This document shows positions 8,837 to 18,046 of a DNA stretch of 64,000 nt, in pieces (within the stretch, counting starts at the first letter, position 1; the number at the start of each line of letters is the position of its first letter). Under the pieces are notes generated by a model, which worked only from the letters and a program-made list of their open reading frames with translations, was not told the DNA's origin and did not search any database. Source of the stretch: an uncultured Collinsella sp. (GTDB lineage: Bacteria; Actinomycetota; Coriobacteriia; Coriobacteriales; Coriobacteriaceae); contig CATWVA010000008.1 in assembly GCA_958354105.1 (NCBI GenBank), positions 1-64,000 of the forward strand, read 5' to 3'. A program made the position numbers and the translations under genes.

Positions 8837-11392
8837 ATGTTTACTCCGCTTATCACCCATGATTCCGACGGTACCGCGCTGGCAGCGCCCGTCAATACTG
8901 CGCGCTGCAACGGCGCCGCGTACAAGACACGCACGATCGACGACCTGCGCATTAAGGATGACCGCCTGCGTGCCGCCATCGAGGGCACGGGACACCTGCT
9001 GTTTGACGGCGGCATGGGCACCATGCTGCAGGCGGCCGGCATGAAGGCCGGCGCCCTGCCCGAACTGCTCAACTTTGAGGAGCCCCAGGTCATCACCGAT
9101 ATCCAGCGTCAGTACGTCGAGGCCGGCTGTGACGTGATCACCGCCAACACCTTTGGCGCCAACGCTCACAAGCTCGACGACGCCGCCACCGTGGCAGACG
9201 TCTTTGCCGCGGCAGTCACCTGCGCCCGCGAGGCCGGCGCCCGCTACGTCGCCGGCGACATCGGCCCCATCGGTGCCCTGCTGCGCCCCCTGGGCACCCT
9301 CAGCTTTGACGAGGCCTACGACCTCTTTGCCGAGGAGGTGCGCGCCGGCGTCGCTGCGGGCGTCGACCTTTTTATTATCGAGACTATGACCGACCTGGCC
9401 GAGATCAAGGCGGCCGTCCTAGCCTGCCGCGAGAATTCCGACCTGCCCGTCTTTGCCACCATGACCTTTGAGGAAGACGGCCGCACCTTCTTGGGCACGA
9501 GCCCCGAGGTCGCCGCCATCACCCTCGACGCCATCGGTGCCGACGTCCTGGGCATCAACTGCAGCCAAGGCCCGGCCGAGCTCCGAGAACTCGCCGCGCG
9601 TATGCTCACCGTCACCGACAAGCCCGTTATGGTGCAGGCCAATGCGGGACTGCCCCACGTGGACGATGACGGCAATACCGTCTTTGATATCCAGGCACCC
9701 GAGTACGCCGAGGCCGTCGCCGGCATGATCGAGGACGGCGTGAGCGTCGTCGGCGGATGCTGCGGTACCACACCCGCGCACATGGCGGCACTTCGCACCC
9801 TCATCGACAACCACACACCCAGTCTGCGTCACCGCAAGCCCAGCATGTCGGTCACGAGCGCCCAGACGGTCGTGGACCTCCCCTGCGACGGCCACAAGAT
9901 CGCCGTCATCGGCGAGCGCATCAACCCCACCGGCAAAAAGCGCCTGCAGCAGGCCCTACGCGACGGCGACCTGGACTACGTCGTGAGCCAGGGCATCAGC
10001 CAGCAGGAGCAGGGCGCCGACATCCTGGACGTCAACGTGGGTCTGCCCGAAATCGACGAGGTCAAGGTCATCCAGCAAGCGACCGAGCAGCTCCAAGGCT
10101 CCACGCTGCTGCCGCTGCAGATCGACTCCACCGACCCCGCCGCCGTCGAGGCCGCCGTACGTCGCTACGCCGGCAAGCCCATCATCAACTCGGTCAATGG
10201 CAAACAGCAGATCATGGACGAGATCTTCCCGCTGGTCGCCCACTATGGCACCAACGTCGTCGGCCTCACGCTCGACGAGGGCGGCATCCCCGATACCGCC
10301 GAGGCTCGCTTCGCCATCGCCGAGCGCATCGTGGCCGAAGCCGCCCGCTACGGCATCGGCCCGGACCGCATCCTCATCGACTGCCTAGTCATGACCGCCT
10401 CGACCAACCAGCGCCAGGCTGAGCAGATCCTGCGCGCCATGTCTATGTGCAAGGAGCGCCTGGGCGTCAAGTGCGCACTCGGCGTGTCGAACATCAGCTT
10501 TGGTCTGCCCGCCCGCCCGCTGCTGGGCTCGGTCTTTTTGGCCGCCGCCTTCGGCGCGGGCCTGGACGCTCCCATCATGAACCCGGGTTCCAAGCGCTTT
10601 ATGGACACCGTCTACAGCTATCGCGTGCTGAGCGTCGAGGACGAGGGCTCGACCGGATACATCGAGCGCTACGCCGGCTGGACCGACCCGTACAAGATCG
10701 CCGCGAACCCGGCGGCCGCTCAGTCAGCATCGAGCGATGCCGCGCCTGCCGCGAGCACCACCGCAAGCGCCGATGACGACCCCATCCGTCACATGGTCGT
10801 CTCGGGCCGCAAGGGCGAAATCGCGGCCGAGACCGAGCGCCTGCTGGCAGATCACGACGCCATGGACCTCATCAACAACCACTTTATCCCCGCCCTCGAT
10901 GAGGTCGGAGTCCTCTTTGACCAGGGAAAGTTCTTCTTGCCGCAGCTCATGGCCTCGGCCGAGGCCGCGCGCGTGGGCTTCGATACCATCAAACGCCTGA
11001 TGCCCGCCGGCGAGATTGCCGACAAGGGCAAGATTTGCGTGGCCACCGTCAAGGGCGATATCCACGACATCGGTAAGAACATCGTCAAGATGCTGCTCGA
11101 TAACTACGGCTATACCGTCTTTGATCTGGGTCGCGACGTCGATCCGCAGGAGGTGCTCAAGACCGTCAAGGAGCGCGACATTAAGCTCGTCGGCCTCTCG
11201 GCGCTTATGACCACCACGGTCGTCGCCATGGAGGAGACCATCAAGCTGCTTCATGCCGAGGTGCCGGGCGTCAAGATCATCGTAGGCGGCGCCGTACTCA
11301 CCCCCGAATACGCCAAGCAGATTGGCGCGGACTACTACGCCAAGGACGCCGCCGAAAGCGCGCGCATCGCCGAAGAGGTCTTTGGGCAGTAA
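8837..11392 (+). CDS. metH: Cobalamin-dependent methionine synthase without activation domain
   Basis: 851 residues, against about 1,230 for E. coli MetH. Domains in order: homocysteine S-methyltransferase (FDGGMGTM at 57-63; zinc ligands C242 in GINCSQG and C308/C309 in GGCCGT), pterin-binding barrel (GERINPTGKK near 360), a linker rich in Ala/Ser near 635-650, cobalamin cap, and B12-binding fold with the lower-ligand motif DIHDIG (H743). The protein ends straight after the B12 domain. Methylates homocysteine using 5-methyl-THF from MetF; reactivation must come from the upstream gene. AGGAGCC site before the ATG. Confidence 0.95.
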   Translation: MFTPLITHDSDGTALAAPVNTARCNGAAYKTRTIDDLRIKDDRLRAAIEGTGHLLFDGGMGTMLQAAGMKAGALPELLNFEEPQVITDIQRQYVEAGCDVITANTFGANAHKLDDAATVADVFAAAVTCAREAGARYVAGDIGPIGALLRPLGTLSFDEAYDLFAEEVRAGVAAGVDLFIIETMTDLAEIKAAVLACRENSDLPVFATMTFEEDGRTFLGTSPEVAAITLDAIGADVLGINCSQGPAELRELAARMLTVTDKPVMVQANAGLPHVDDDGNTVFDIQAPEYAEAVAGMIEDGVSVVGGCCGTTPAHMAALRTLIDNHTPSLRHRKPSMSVTSAQTVVDLPCDGHKIAVIGERINPTGKKRLQQALRDGDLDYVVSQGISQQEQGADILDVNVGLPEIDEVKVIQQATEQLQGSTLLPLQIDSTDPAAVEAAVRRYAGKPIINSVNGKQQIMDEIFPLVAHYGTNVVGLTLDEGGIPDTAEARFAIAERIVAEAARYGIGPDRILIDCLVMTASTNQRQAEQILRAMSMCKERLGVKCALGVSNISFGLPARPLLGSVFLAAAFGAGLDAPIMNPGSKRFMDTVYSYRVLSVEDEGSTGYIERYAGWTDPYKIAANPAAAQSASSDAAPAASTTASADDDPIRHMVVSGRKGEIAAETERLLADHDAMDLINNHFIPALDEVGVLFDQGKFFLPQLMASAEAARVGFDTIKRLMPAGEIADKGKICVATVKGDIHDIGKNIVKMLLDNYGYTVFDLGRDVDPQEVLKTVKERDIKLVGLSALMTTTVVAMEETIKLLHAEVPGVKIIVGGAVLTPEYAKQIGADYYAKDAAESARIAEEVFGQ

Positions 11393-11417
11393 CACAACGG
11401 AAACAACCGAGCACCAA

Positions 11418-11455
11418 AACGTGCCGCATGTGCCAATTAGCGCGTGCGGCACGTT
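11418..11455. other. Hairpin after metH
   Basis: Perfect 11-bp inverted repeat AACGTGCCGCA/TGCGGCACGTT, 25 bases after metH, with no T-run on the plus strand. It may attenuate readthrough into the next gene or protect the metH 3' end. Confidence 0.5.
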
Positions 11456-11500
11456 AGAATAGAGGGGACTATGCTCGTTTTGGCAGATAGGAGCGCAAGG

Positions 11501-12865
11501 ATGGCGATCACGCCTGCAGAAATCGCAGAAACCCGCGGCATGGTTGAGGAGCAGAACCTCGACATCAGGACCATCACCATGGGTGTTTCGCTCATGGGTT
11601 GCGGTGACGAGAACCTCGACCGCATGTGCACGAAGATCTACGACCACGTGACGCACACGGCTGAGCATCTGGTCGAGACCGCCGAGAACCTCGAACGCGA
11701 GTACGGTATCCCCATCGTCAACAAGCGCGTTTCCGTCACCCCGGTGGCGCAGATCGCCGCGTGCTGCAAGGATGAGGACCTCACCCCCATCGCGCACGCC
11801 CTCGACCGCGCGGCCGAGACGCTCGGCATCGACTACCTGGGCGGCTTCTCCGCACTCGTCCAGAAGGGCATCGGCGACGCCGACCGCCGCGTCATCCAGT
11901 CCATCCCGCAGGCACTTGCCACCACCAGCCGTGTCTGCTCCAGCGTCAACGTCGCCAGCCTGCGTGCCGGCATCAACATGGACGCCGTGCTCATGGCCGC
12001 GCAGACCATCATCGACGCCGCCAAGCTCACGGCCGACCAGGACTCCGTCGGCGCTTCCAAATTTGTCTGCTTTGCCAACATGGTCGAGGACTCCCCGTTT
12101 ATGGCGGGCGCCGTCCACGGCGGCGGCGAGGCCGACGCCGTCATCAACGTTGGTGTCTCGGGCCCCGGCGTTATGGCTGCTGCCCTGGAGACGCTGCCCG
12201 ATTCCGCATCGATGATGGAGGTTGCCGAGAAGATCAAGCAGACCGCCTTCAAGATCACCCGCGCCGGCGAGCTCATGAGCCGCGAGGCCGCCCATCGCCT
12301 GGGTGTCGAGAAGGGCATTGTCGACCTGTCGCTGGCCCCCACGCCTGCCATTGGCGACTCCGTCGCGCGCATCCTCGAGATCATCGGCGTGGGCACCTGC
12401 GGTGGCCCGGGCACGACCTGCGCGCTCGCCATGCTCAACGATGCCGTCAAGAAGGGCGGCGTCATGGCCAGTTCCAGCGTGGGCGGTCTCTCCGGCGCTT
12501 TCATCCCCGTGTCCGAGGACGCCGGCATGATCGCCGCCGTCGAAGCCGGCGCGCTTTCGCTCGAGAAGCTCGAGGCCATGACCTGCGTGTGCTCCGTTGG
12601 CCTGGACATGATCGCCATCCCCGGCGACACCCCGGTCGAGACCATCGCCGGCATCATCGCCGACGAGATGGCCATCGGCGTCATCAACAACAAGACCACG
12701 GCCGTCCGCGTGATTCCCGCCATCGGCAAGGGCGTGGGCGACTGCGTCGAGTACGGCGGCCTGTTTGGCCGTGCGCCCATCATGCCGGTGAACCCCAACG
12801 CCGGCACCGTGCTTGCCCATCGCGGTGGACGCTTCCCGGCGCCGCTGAACTCGCTCAAGAACTAG
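11501..12865 (+). CDS. UPF0210 (DUF711) family protein
   Basis: 454 residues, the usual length for UPF0210. Strongly conserved family stretches: [58 protein letters not shown] and MPVNPNAGT near the C-terminus. The family is widespread and structurally related to glycyl-radical-like barrels, but its biochemical role is not established. In many genomes it follows a small ACT-domain protein (UPF0237), which is missing here. Start chosen at ATG 11501 with GGAGCGCAAGG before it; the 57 upstream in-frame bases lack a ribosome site. A 134-base palindrome begins 17 bases after the stop. Confidence 0.9.
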   Translation: MAITPAEIAETRGMVEEQNLDIRTITMGVSLMGCGDENLDRMCTKIYDHVTHTAEHLVETAENLEREYGIPIVNKRVSVTPVAQIAACCKDEDLTPIAHALDRAAETLGIDYLGGFSALVQKGIGDADRRVIQSIPQALATTSRVCSSVNVASLRAGINMDAVLMAAQTIIDAAKLTADQDSVGASKFVCFANMVEDSPFMAGAVHGGGEADAVINVGVSGPGVMAAALETLPDSASMMEVAEKIKQTAFKITRAGELMSREAAHRLGVEKGIVDLSLAPTPAIGDSVARILEIIGVGTCGGPGTTCALAMLNDAVKKGGVMASSSVGGLSGAFIPVSEDAGMIAAVEAGALSLEKLEAMTCVCSVGLDMIAIPGDTPVETIAGIIADEMAIGVINNKTTAVRVIPAIGKGVGDCVEYGGLFGRAPIMPVNPNAGTVLAHRGGRFPAPLNSLKN

Positions 12866-12882
12866 CTGAGGGGGACTGGCGA

Positions 12883-13016
12883 GGAGCCCCGGGGAGGGCA
12901 AATATATAAGGTCGCCTGCTCGGACAGTCCTGACTCGCACGGAGAGCACATTAAGTGCTCTCCGGCTCGTGCGGAACTCGCGATCGACCTTATATATTTG
13001 CCCTCCCCGGGGCTCC
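12883..13016. repeat. Long perfect palindrome PAL-L1
   Basis: Outer arms of 32 bases are exact inverted copies (12883-12914 and 12985-13016), running GGAGCCCCGGGGAGGGCAAA into TATATAAGGTCG. Inside are nested inverted repeats: CGCAC/GTGCG (12936-12940, 12969-12973) and GGAGAGCAC/GTGCTCTCC (12941-12949, 12955-12963). The whole could extrude as a cruciform or fold as a branched RNA hairpin. No T-run follows on either strand. No open frame of note inside. Confidence 0.9.
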
Positions 13017-13133
13017 CGCACATCTCAACCTTGGCTGAGTTCTGTCCCATGTTGCAGTTGCTTCGCTCCTGCACCACTTGGCTGGTGCGGCGGTTTGGCG
13101 TTGGAACGGTTCTTTTTCTGATATATGCTTGTT

Positions 13134-13165
13134 GCGGCTCTTCTTTTGGGAGGGGCCGCTTTTTT
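13134..13165 (+). terminator. Terminator-like hairpin before methyltransferase gene
   Basis: GCGGCTC, loop, GGGGCCGC followed by six T residues, ending about 20 bases before the next start codon. A TATATG -10-like hexamer lies just upstream (13121-13126), so this may be a leader attenuator of the methyltransferase gene rather than an end for the distant UPF0210 transcript. Confidence 0.55.
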
Positions 13166-13184
13166 GTTGTGAGGGGGATAGCCC

Positions 13185-14072
13185 GTGGCTGATGATTTGA
13201 TTCGTTCCGAGCTGCTTTCTGCGGATTGGAATGAGGAATGGATGCGCTTGCAGGCTGGTCGGCGGCGGGCTGATGATTCTTTTGAGTGGGATAAGCGGGC
13301 TCGGCATTTTCGACCGCTGGAGACTGCCCCTTATGCTCGGGACTTTATGAAGCTGTTGGCGTTAAAGCCTGGTGAATCCGTGCTTGATATGGGGTGTGGG
13401 GCTGGGTCGATTGCTATTCCGCTTGCTCAGGCTGGGCATCCTGTGATTGCTGCTGACTTTTCCCCTGCCATGTTGGGCACGCTTGATGCTGGTATTGAGT
13501 ACTATGGGCTCGAGGATCTCATTACGCCGCTTGAGCTTGCTTGGGACGATGATTGGGATTTGGTTGGACCGGTCGCGAAAGCGGTGGATGTTGCCTTTGC
13601 CAGTCGGTCGGTTACGACGACCGATCTAAAAGGTGCGCTTGCCAAACTCGACCGTACGGCTCGTCGGCGTTGTGCTGTCACGATGGTTGCCAACTCCAGC
13701 CCACGCTATGATCTGCACTTGATGAACGCTATCGGCGCCTCGGTTACCTGCAGTAATGGCTTTGTGTATGCCTTTAATATCCTCATTCAGATGGGTGCCC
13801 TGCCGCAGGTCACGTACTTTGAATCGCCTCGTCGCGATACCTTCGACAGCCTTGAGGCAGGTGTGGCGGACTTTTCTCGCATGCTCGAGCATGGCAACGA
13901 GGATAAGATCGACCGCCTGCGTGACTACATCGCTCAACACATGATTGAGAACCCTCATGCCGGCGAGCCGGGGTCCAAGGGCGTGCCGCAGGGGCGCTAT
14001 ATGCTCGATCATGTCCGCAAGGTTCGTTGGGCGTTTATTGCATGGGAGCCAGTCTCTGCGCCCAGCTCATAG
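13185..14072 (+). CDS. Class I SAM-dependent methyltransferase
   Basis: A 295-residue cytoplasmic protein. The AdoMet-binding motif I is VLDMGCGAGSIAIPLA near residue 66, followed by ADFSPAML (motif II-like) and a C-terminal half without a known substrate domain. The substrate cannot be read from the sequence. Start is GTG at 13185 with GAGGGGGA upstream. The first ~450 bases use many T-ending codons and are visibly less GC-rich at third positions than flanking genes, hinting at recent acquisition or low expression. Stands between a long palindrome and yhbY. Confidence 0.82.
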   Translation: MADDLIRSELLSADWNEEWMRLQAGRRRADDSFEWDKRARHFRPLETAPYARDFMKLLALKPGESVLDMGCGAGSIAIPLAQAGHPVIAADFSPAMLGTLDAGIEYYGLEDLITPLELAWDDDWDLVGPVAKAVDVAFASRSVTTTDLKGALAKLDRTARRRCAVTMVANSSPRYDLHLMNAIGASVTCSNGFVYAFNILIQMGALPQVTYFESPRRDTFDSLEAGVADFSRMLEHGNEDKIDRLRDYIAQHMIENPHAGEPGSKGVPQGRYMLDHVRKVRWAFIAWEPVSAPSS

Positions 14073-14230
14073 CCCGTTCGCAGCCCGCACCGCCCGCTCA
14101 CTCGGCATCCGCATTCTTTTTGAACTGGGCAAACGCGCCCCACACCGCACCGTTCCTGCGCTATCGTGGGACAGCTCACGTAGATTAAGGCCCCGTCGCG
14201 GGGCGCCCCATACATAGAAAGCGAGAACCC

Positions 14231-14530
14231 ATGGCACTGACAGGAGCCCAGGTCAAGCAGCTTCGCAGCATGGCCCATCACCTCAACCCCGCCATCATCA
14301 TCGGCAAGTCCGACGTCAACGAGGGCACCGTCGAGCAGACGGTCGCCTACCTGGAGAAGCACGAGCTCGTTAAGTGCTCCGTGCTCGATGGCTCCAGTCT
14401 TTCCGCCCGCGAGGCCGCCGAAGAGCTCGCTGAGCGTTGCCACGCCGAGGTCGTCCAGGTCATCGGCCGCAAGTTCTCGCTGTATCGCGAGTCCTCGCGC
14501 AAGGACATCGAGAAGATCAAGCTCGTCTAA
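14231..14530 (+). CDS. yhbY: YhbY-family CRM-domain RNA-binding protein
   Basis: 99 residues, the whole length being one CRM domain. Typical features: LTGAQVKQLRSMAHHL at the start, the PAIIIGKSDVNEG glycine loop, and VVQVIGRKFSLYR. E. coli YhbY associates with pre-50S ribosomal particles; a ribosome-assembly role is inferred by family. Strong ribosome site (GAAAGCGAG) and a terminator follow it, so it is probably monocistronic. Confidence 0.92.
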   Translation: MALTGAQVKQLRSMAHHLNPAIIIGKSDVNEGTVEQTVAYLEKHELVKCSVLDGSSLSAREAAEELAERCHAEVVQVIGRKFSLYRESSRKDIEKIKLV

Positions 14531-14567
14531 GAGCCAATGATCCGGCGAGCCAACACATAGCAAGCTT

Positions 14568-14601
14568 ACGGGTGCCCAAGTACTTCGGGCGCCCGTTTTT
14601 T
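14568..14601 (+). terminator. Terminator of yhbY
   Basis: ACGGGTGCCC AAGTACTT CGGGCGCCCGT followed by TTTTTTA. It just touches the stop codon of the convergent regulator gene. Confidence 0.85.
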
Positions 14602-17599
14602 ATCGCTCGACCAGCACGCGATTGAGCCGTCCCTCCACCAAGCGCTCGTATAGACGCCGCGTCTCGGGCTCGGGCACGCCATTGACCTGCTCCCTCAGAT
14701 GGTGCATATGCCCGCTGTACAGCTCGACGATATCGCGCCTCCGCCCCGCCGCACTGTAGACGCGCATGGCGCAGCGCACCATATCCTCACGCGCCGTTTC
14801 CTGCCGAAGCCCCGACTCCGCCAGCCAAATCGCCGACTGCAGGTCGTTTTCTTCTAGGGCGGCATTTGCCCCCTTAATCATGCAATCGATGTACTTTGAC
14901 TGCATAATGCGCCGCATGCGCAAAAAGTAGGTTGGATTACAGCCATTGGGAACATACAGCGGTCCGGCATAAAGCTGCTCAATCTTAAGGCAAAGCTCAA
15001 CTAAATGGGGCCCGCGCGCACCCGTGCGATTTCCCAAAACCTCGCGGCTTATCTGGTCAAACAGCCGTACATCGGTCTTGACGTAGTCGCCGTTGAGTCC
15101 GATGCATTCATTTTGGATGAGCACACACGACTTGCCATCCGGTGTCGGTCCCAAAGCCGACCGCAAGCGCGATATCGTCGAGTACAGGTTGTTGCGGGCG
15201 CTATTGAACTCGGCATGGGGCCACAGCTCCATTGCCAGCGTCTCGCGGTCGACGAGCGCATCCATGCCCAATGCAAGCCGCTCGGCAAGCGTCGCCGCCT
15301 TCTTGCGGCGCCACATTTTGTCCGTGATGGGAAACCCGTCGCGCTCGGCGCGAAACGCACCAAACATGCGAATCTCGATATGGTCGATGGTATCAACGGC
15401 TTCAACCTCGCCGGCCTGGAACAGGCGCTCGCCCTCCCCTTCCAGATCGTCGCGCAGCGAATACCGCGATAGCTCGCGCACGGGAAGCTTCTTGCGAATC
15501 CTGGTCGCCGGCTCGCCTAAACAATGCATGGCAAGGCGCGCAAAGAGCCGATACGATGGCTCTAGAATCCCCGCACGATTCATGGACATCCAGGCCGCAA
15601 GATCGCTATCTCGCCCCGCGCAAGCCAAATGCAGCGCCACCATCCAGGCCTCCGCTCCACCAACCTGCGTCCGGCTTATATCGAGCAACTCCGCTTCCTC
15701 GCGCACCGAAACCATCGAGGTGTTACGCAGATACGCCGCGCGCTCCAGCAGCAATGCGTTATCGCGCATGTACGCAATCGACTCCTCGGCAAGTTTGAGC
15801 ACTTGAACCGCACGGAACTTTGCATTAACCGGCCGTCCCTCTGCCAGCGACTGCCAGCCTTCTAGCAACAGGCCAAACAGCTGAATCTGGTTGTCGCGCA
15901 TGCGCACAGCAAAACGATCGAGCTCGTTGAACGCCGCATCGTCGGTTACCGGCAAACCAGAAAGGAGCCGCCGTGCCGCCAACACCATGCGCACCCAGAT
16001 AGCCATCGCCTTAAGCCCACGTACGTCGAGCGCCTCCCGCACCACCGTCATCTCGTCGTCGCGCTCGTCGGTTCCCGCAAACGACCCGTCAAAGAGCTCC
16101 ACCAGCATGCTATCGGCCCGCACAACAATCCCCGCGATATCGAGCTCGCAGTCGTAGGCCTTGCTCGTTTTGAGCTGCTGTAGAACGCCGCCGTCATCTC
16201 CCCGCTCTGTCAGACAGCGCTTGACCTCGATATGCGCGGACAGCATGTCGAGTGCGGTGTGGGACGTCTCTATTTCTGGCACGGCCAGGTTCGTAGGGAG
16301 CCCAAGCCCGTTGTCCCCATAGCAAACAGCCGTCAGTGTCTGGGCCACCCTCCATGAAACAGGGTCTATTTCGCAGGCCGCCCGTTCGCCCCCGCGTTCG
16401 ATGACCGATGCCATATAGCGAGCGAGCTTTGTATTGGACACGCTGACCGCTGCCAGATATACGCCAAGCGCCTCGGCAGGCGTTGGCTCTGGAGCCGGAT
16501 CGTCGGCATCGATCGTGCCCAGCGCTGCTCGGCAGATATCGGCCCCGTGCCCCGTCAGAGCCAGATCGACCCCATACTGCCCAGCAAGTTCAAGGACCGC
16601 CTCACGGTCCAAAAAGGCGTCCGCCAGGCCCATCGCCGCATCGCATCGGCCCGCCTTAAGCAAAATCCGGGCCGCCCTCGGAACAAGTTCGGGGCGAACC
16701 TCGGCCACCAACTTACGCAAACGCAAGCGCCCGTTATCCTCCGTGCCCAGACACGTAAAACTCCGCTCGGCGGGGTCCAAGCCAAAGATCGGGTAGTCGC
16801 GTACAAAGTAGGACTGGTCGACCATCGACAGCCTCACCCCACAAGCCTCGAGTTCTGCGATATTGCCCTCGCCCATCAAAATCATGAGACATGCCACGCA
16901 AAACAGCGCATTATTGTCGAGCGAAGCCAGATCGACAAGTGCCGCGCCATATACGTTGACAATCTCGTTTTCGAGCAGACCGGCTACGTCGCCTTGGCCA
17001 TACAGACCCGTCTGCAATGCCGAAACGAGCTCGGGCACGCCCTGCGTGAGCTGATAAAAGTCGAGCGATGTGCTGATCGAAAACGCCGATGCCCACGCCG
17101 AATACTCATAGGCATGCACCTTGAGCATCTGCGCATTGATCTTAACCGAATCGCCCAGCCCATGAATCAGCTGACGATTTGAAGGACGGCAGGAGATAAA
17201 GACCCCTACCCCCATAGCGCGCAGGCCGCGAATCCTGTCGATGAGGTCTTCGGTATCGTGCTGATCGAGGTTTGGCACATTATCAATCGCGATAAGAGAG
17301 TGCGGTTTGTCTTTGAGTTCTTCGGTAACCACCTCGAGCTGCATAAACACCTCGCGCCCAATGGCGCGATCGGCCTCGATAATCCGCACGGGGCCTCGCG
17401 TCGGGTCGCATTTAACCTCATGGGTGTACTGCAGTAGCACCGAGGTCTTCCCAAACCCGTCGGGCGCATAAAGAACCACGATGCCGGCCTTTCGGCCCTT
17501 GGCGATAAGCTCATTCATCAAGCGTTCGCGTCGCACCATATAGCCTCCGCCCAGCGGCATCAGCTCAAGGTCGTCAATACTGCTCAAATCGTTTACCAT
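14600..17599 (-). CDS. Large STAND-ATPase/BTAD transcriptional regulator
   Basis: 999 residues. An N-terminal P-loop ATPase has Walker A APDGFGKTS at 45-53 and Walker B-like SLIAIDN near 100. A long helical middle follows. The C-terminus, starting IEIRMFGAFRAERDG near 745, is a winged-helix DNA-binding domain of the SARP/OmpR type and then a bacterial transcriptional activation domain (BTAD) with TPR-like helices. This is the MalT/SARP-like architecture used for ATP-gated activation by a small ligand. The gene is alone on its strand for 450 bases. Possible targets are the neighbouring nagB and EIIA genes, but no operator is recognisable. Start is ATG 17599. Confidence 0.85.
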   Translation of the reverse strand: MVNDLSSIDDLELMPLGGGYMVRRERLMNELIAKGRKAGIVVLYAPDGFGKTSVLLQYTHEVKCDPTRGPVRIIEADRAIGREVFMQLEVVTEELKDKPHSLIAIDNVPNLDQHDTEDLIDRIRGLRAMGVGVFISCRPSNRQLIHGLGDSVKINAQMLKVHAYEYSAWASAFSISTSLDFYQLTQGVPELVSALQTGLYGQGDVAGLLENEIVNVYGAALVDLASLDNNALFCVACLMILMGEGNIAELEACGVRLSMVDQSYFVRDYPIFGLDPAERSFTCLGTEDNGRLRLRKLVAEVRPELVPRAARILLKAGRCDAAMGLADAFLDREAVLELAGQYGVDLALTGHGADICRAALGTIDADDPAPEPTPAEALGVYLAAVSVSNTKLARYMASVIERGGERAACEIDPVSWRVAQTLTAVCYGDNGLGLPTNLAVPEIETSHTALDMLSAHIEVKRCLTERGDDGGVLQQLKTSKAYDCELDIAGIVVRADSMLVELFDGSFAGTDERDDEMTVVREALDVRGLKAMAIWVRMVLAARRLLSGLPVTDDAAFNELDRFAVRMRDNQIQLFGLLLEGWQSLAEGRPVNAKFRAVQVLKLAEESIAYMRDNALLLERAAYLRNTSMVSVREEAELLDISRTQVGGAEAWMVALHLACAGRDSDLAAWMSMNRAGILEPSYRLFARLAMHCLGEPATRIRKKLPVRELSRYSLRDDLEGEGERLFQAGEVEAVDTIDHIEIRMFGAFRAERDGFPITDKMWRRKKAATLAERLALGMDALVDRETLAMELWPHAEFNSARNNLYSTISRLRSALGPTPDGKSCVLIQNECIGLNGDYVKTDVRLFDQISREVLGNRTGARGPHLVELCLKIEQLYAGPLYVPNGCNPTYFLRMRRIMQSKYIDCMIKGANAALEENDLQSAIWLAESGLRQETAREDMVRCAMRVYSAAGRRRDIVELYSGHMHHLREQVNGVPEPETRRLYERLVEGRLNRVLVER

Positions 17600-17986
17600 G
17601 CCCGCTCCTCAACTCGACCGTATGGACACTGTAACCGCAAGACCATACAAGCCGCGCTATGAATAGAGCGACCTTATGTTTTAGGTTGTCTTTTGGTACG
17701 CAAGCGGCAAGTTTTTTACAGCGAGGGCCGATTGTTATTAATCCCCCGACTAATCGGTCTTTAAGCAGGTAAATGAGCTTGTCAGCTTGTCCCATCTGAA
17801 CGGCAGTGTAACGCAAATGAACAAGGTTCATCTATGTCATTCAGCTCGCCTAGCACCCGCTACCGTCTACGACCTTTTAGTGGCATTATTGCATAGAATC
17901 TGGTATGGAATGAATCAAGCTGTTAGACATCCGGCATTCGTCAAGCTTGCGGCAAGATTTTGGTCAAGCGGGCGGAAAGGGATAGC
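17600..17986. other. Intergenic region with no recognisable feature
   Basis: 387 bases between the start of the large regulator and the terminator of nagB. Only short or shadow frames occur. It should hold the regulator's promoter, but no clear -35/-10 pair stands out to me. Confidence 0.5.
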
Positions 17987-18013
17987 AAAAAGGCCCCCGC
18001 AAAGCGGAGGCCT
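17987..18013 (-). terminator. Terminator of nagB
   Basis: On the minus strand: AAGGCCTCCGC TTTGC GGGGGCCT followed by TTTT, 34 bases past the nagB stop. Confidence 0.85.
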
Positions 18014-18046
18014 TAGGCAAGGCTATGTCGAGGTGCAGGATTCGCG

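Noticed and set aside
10724..13021. 765-residue minus-strand frame spanning metH and the UPF0210 gene
   Set aside because: It crosses an intergenic region and two clear genes, is His/Asp/Gly-rich low complexity, and has no ribosome site.
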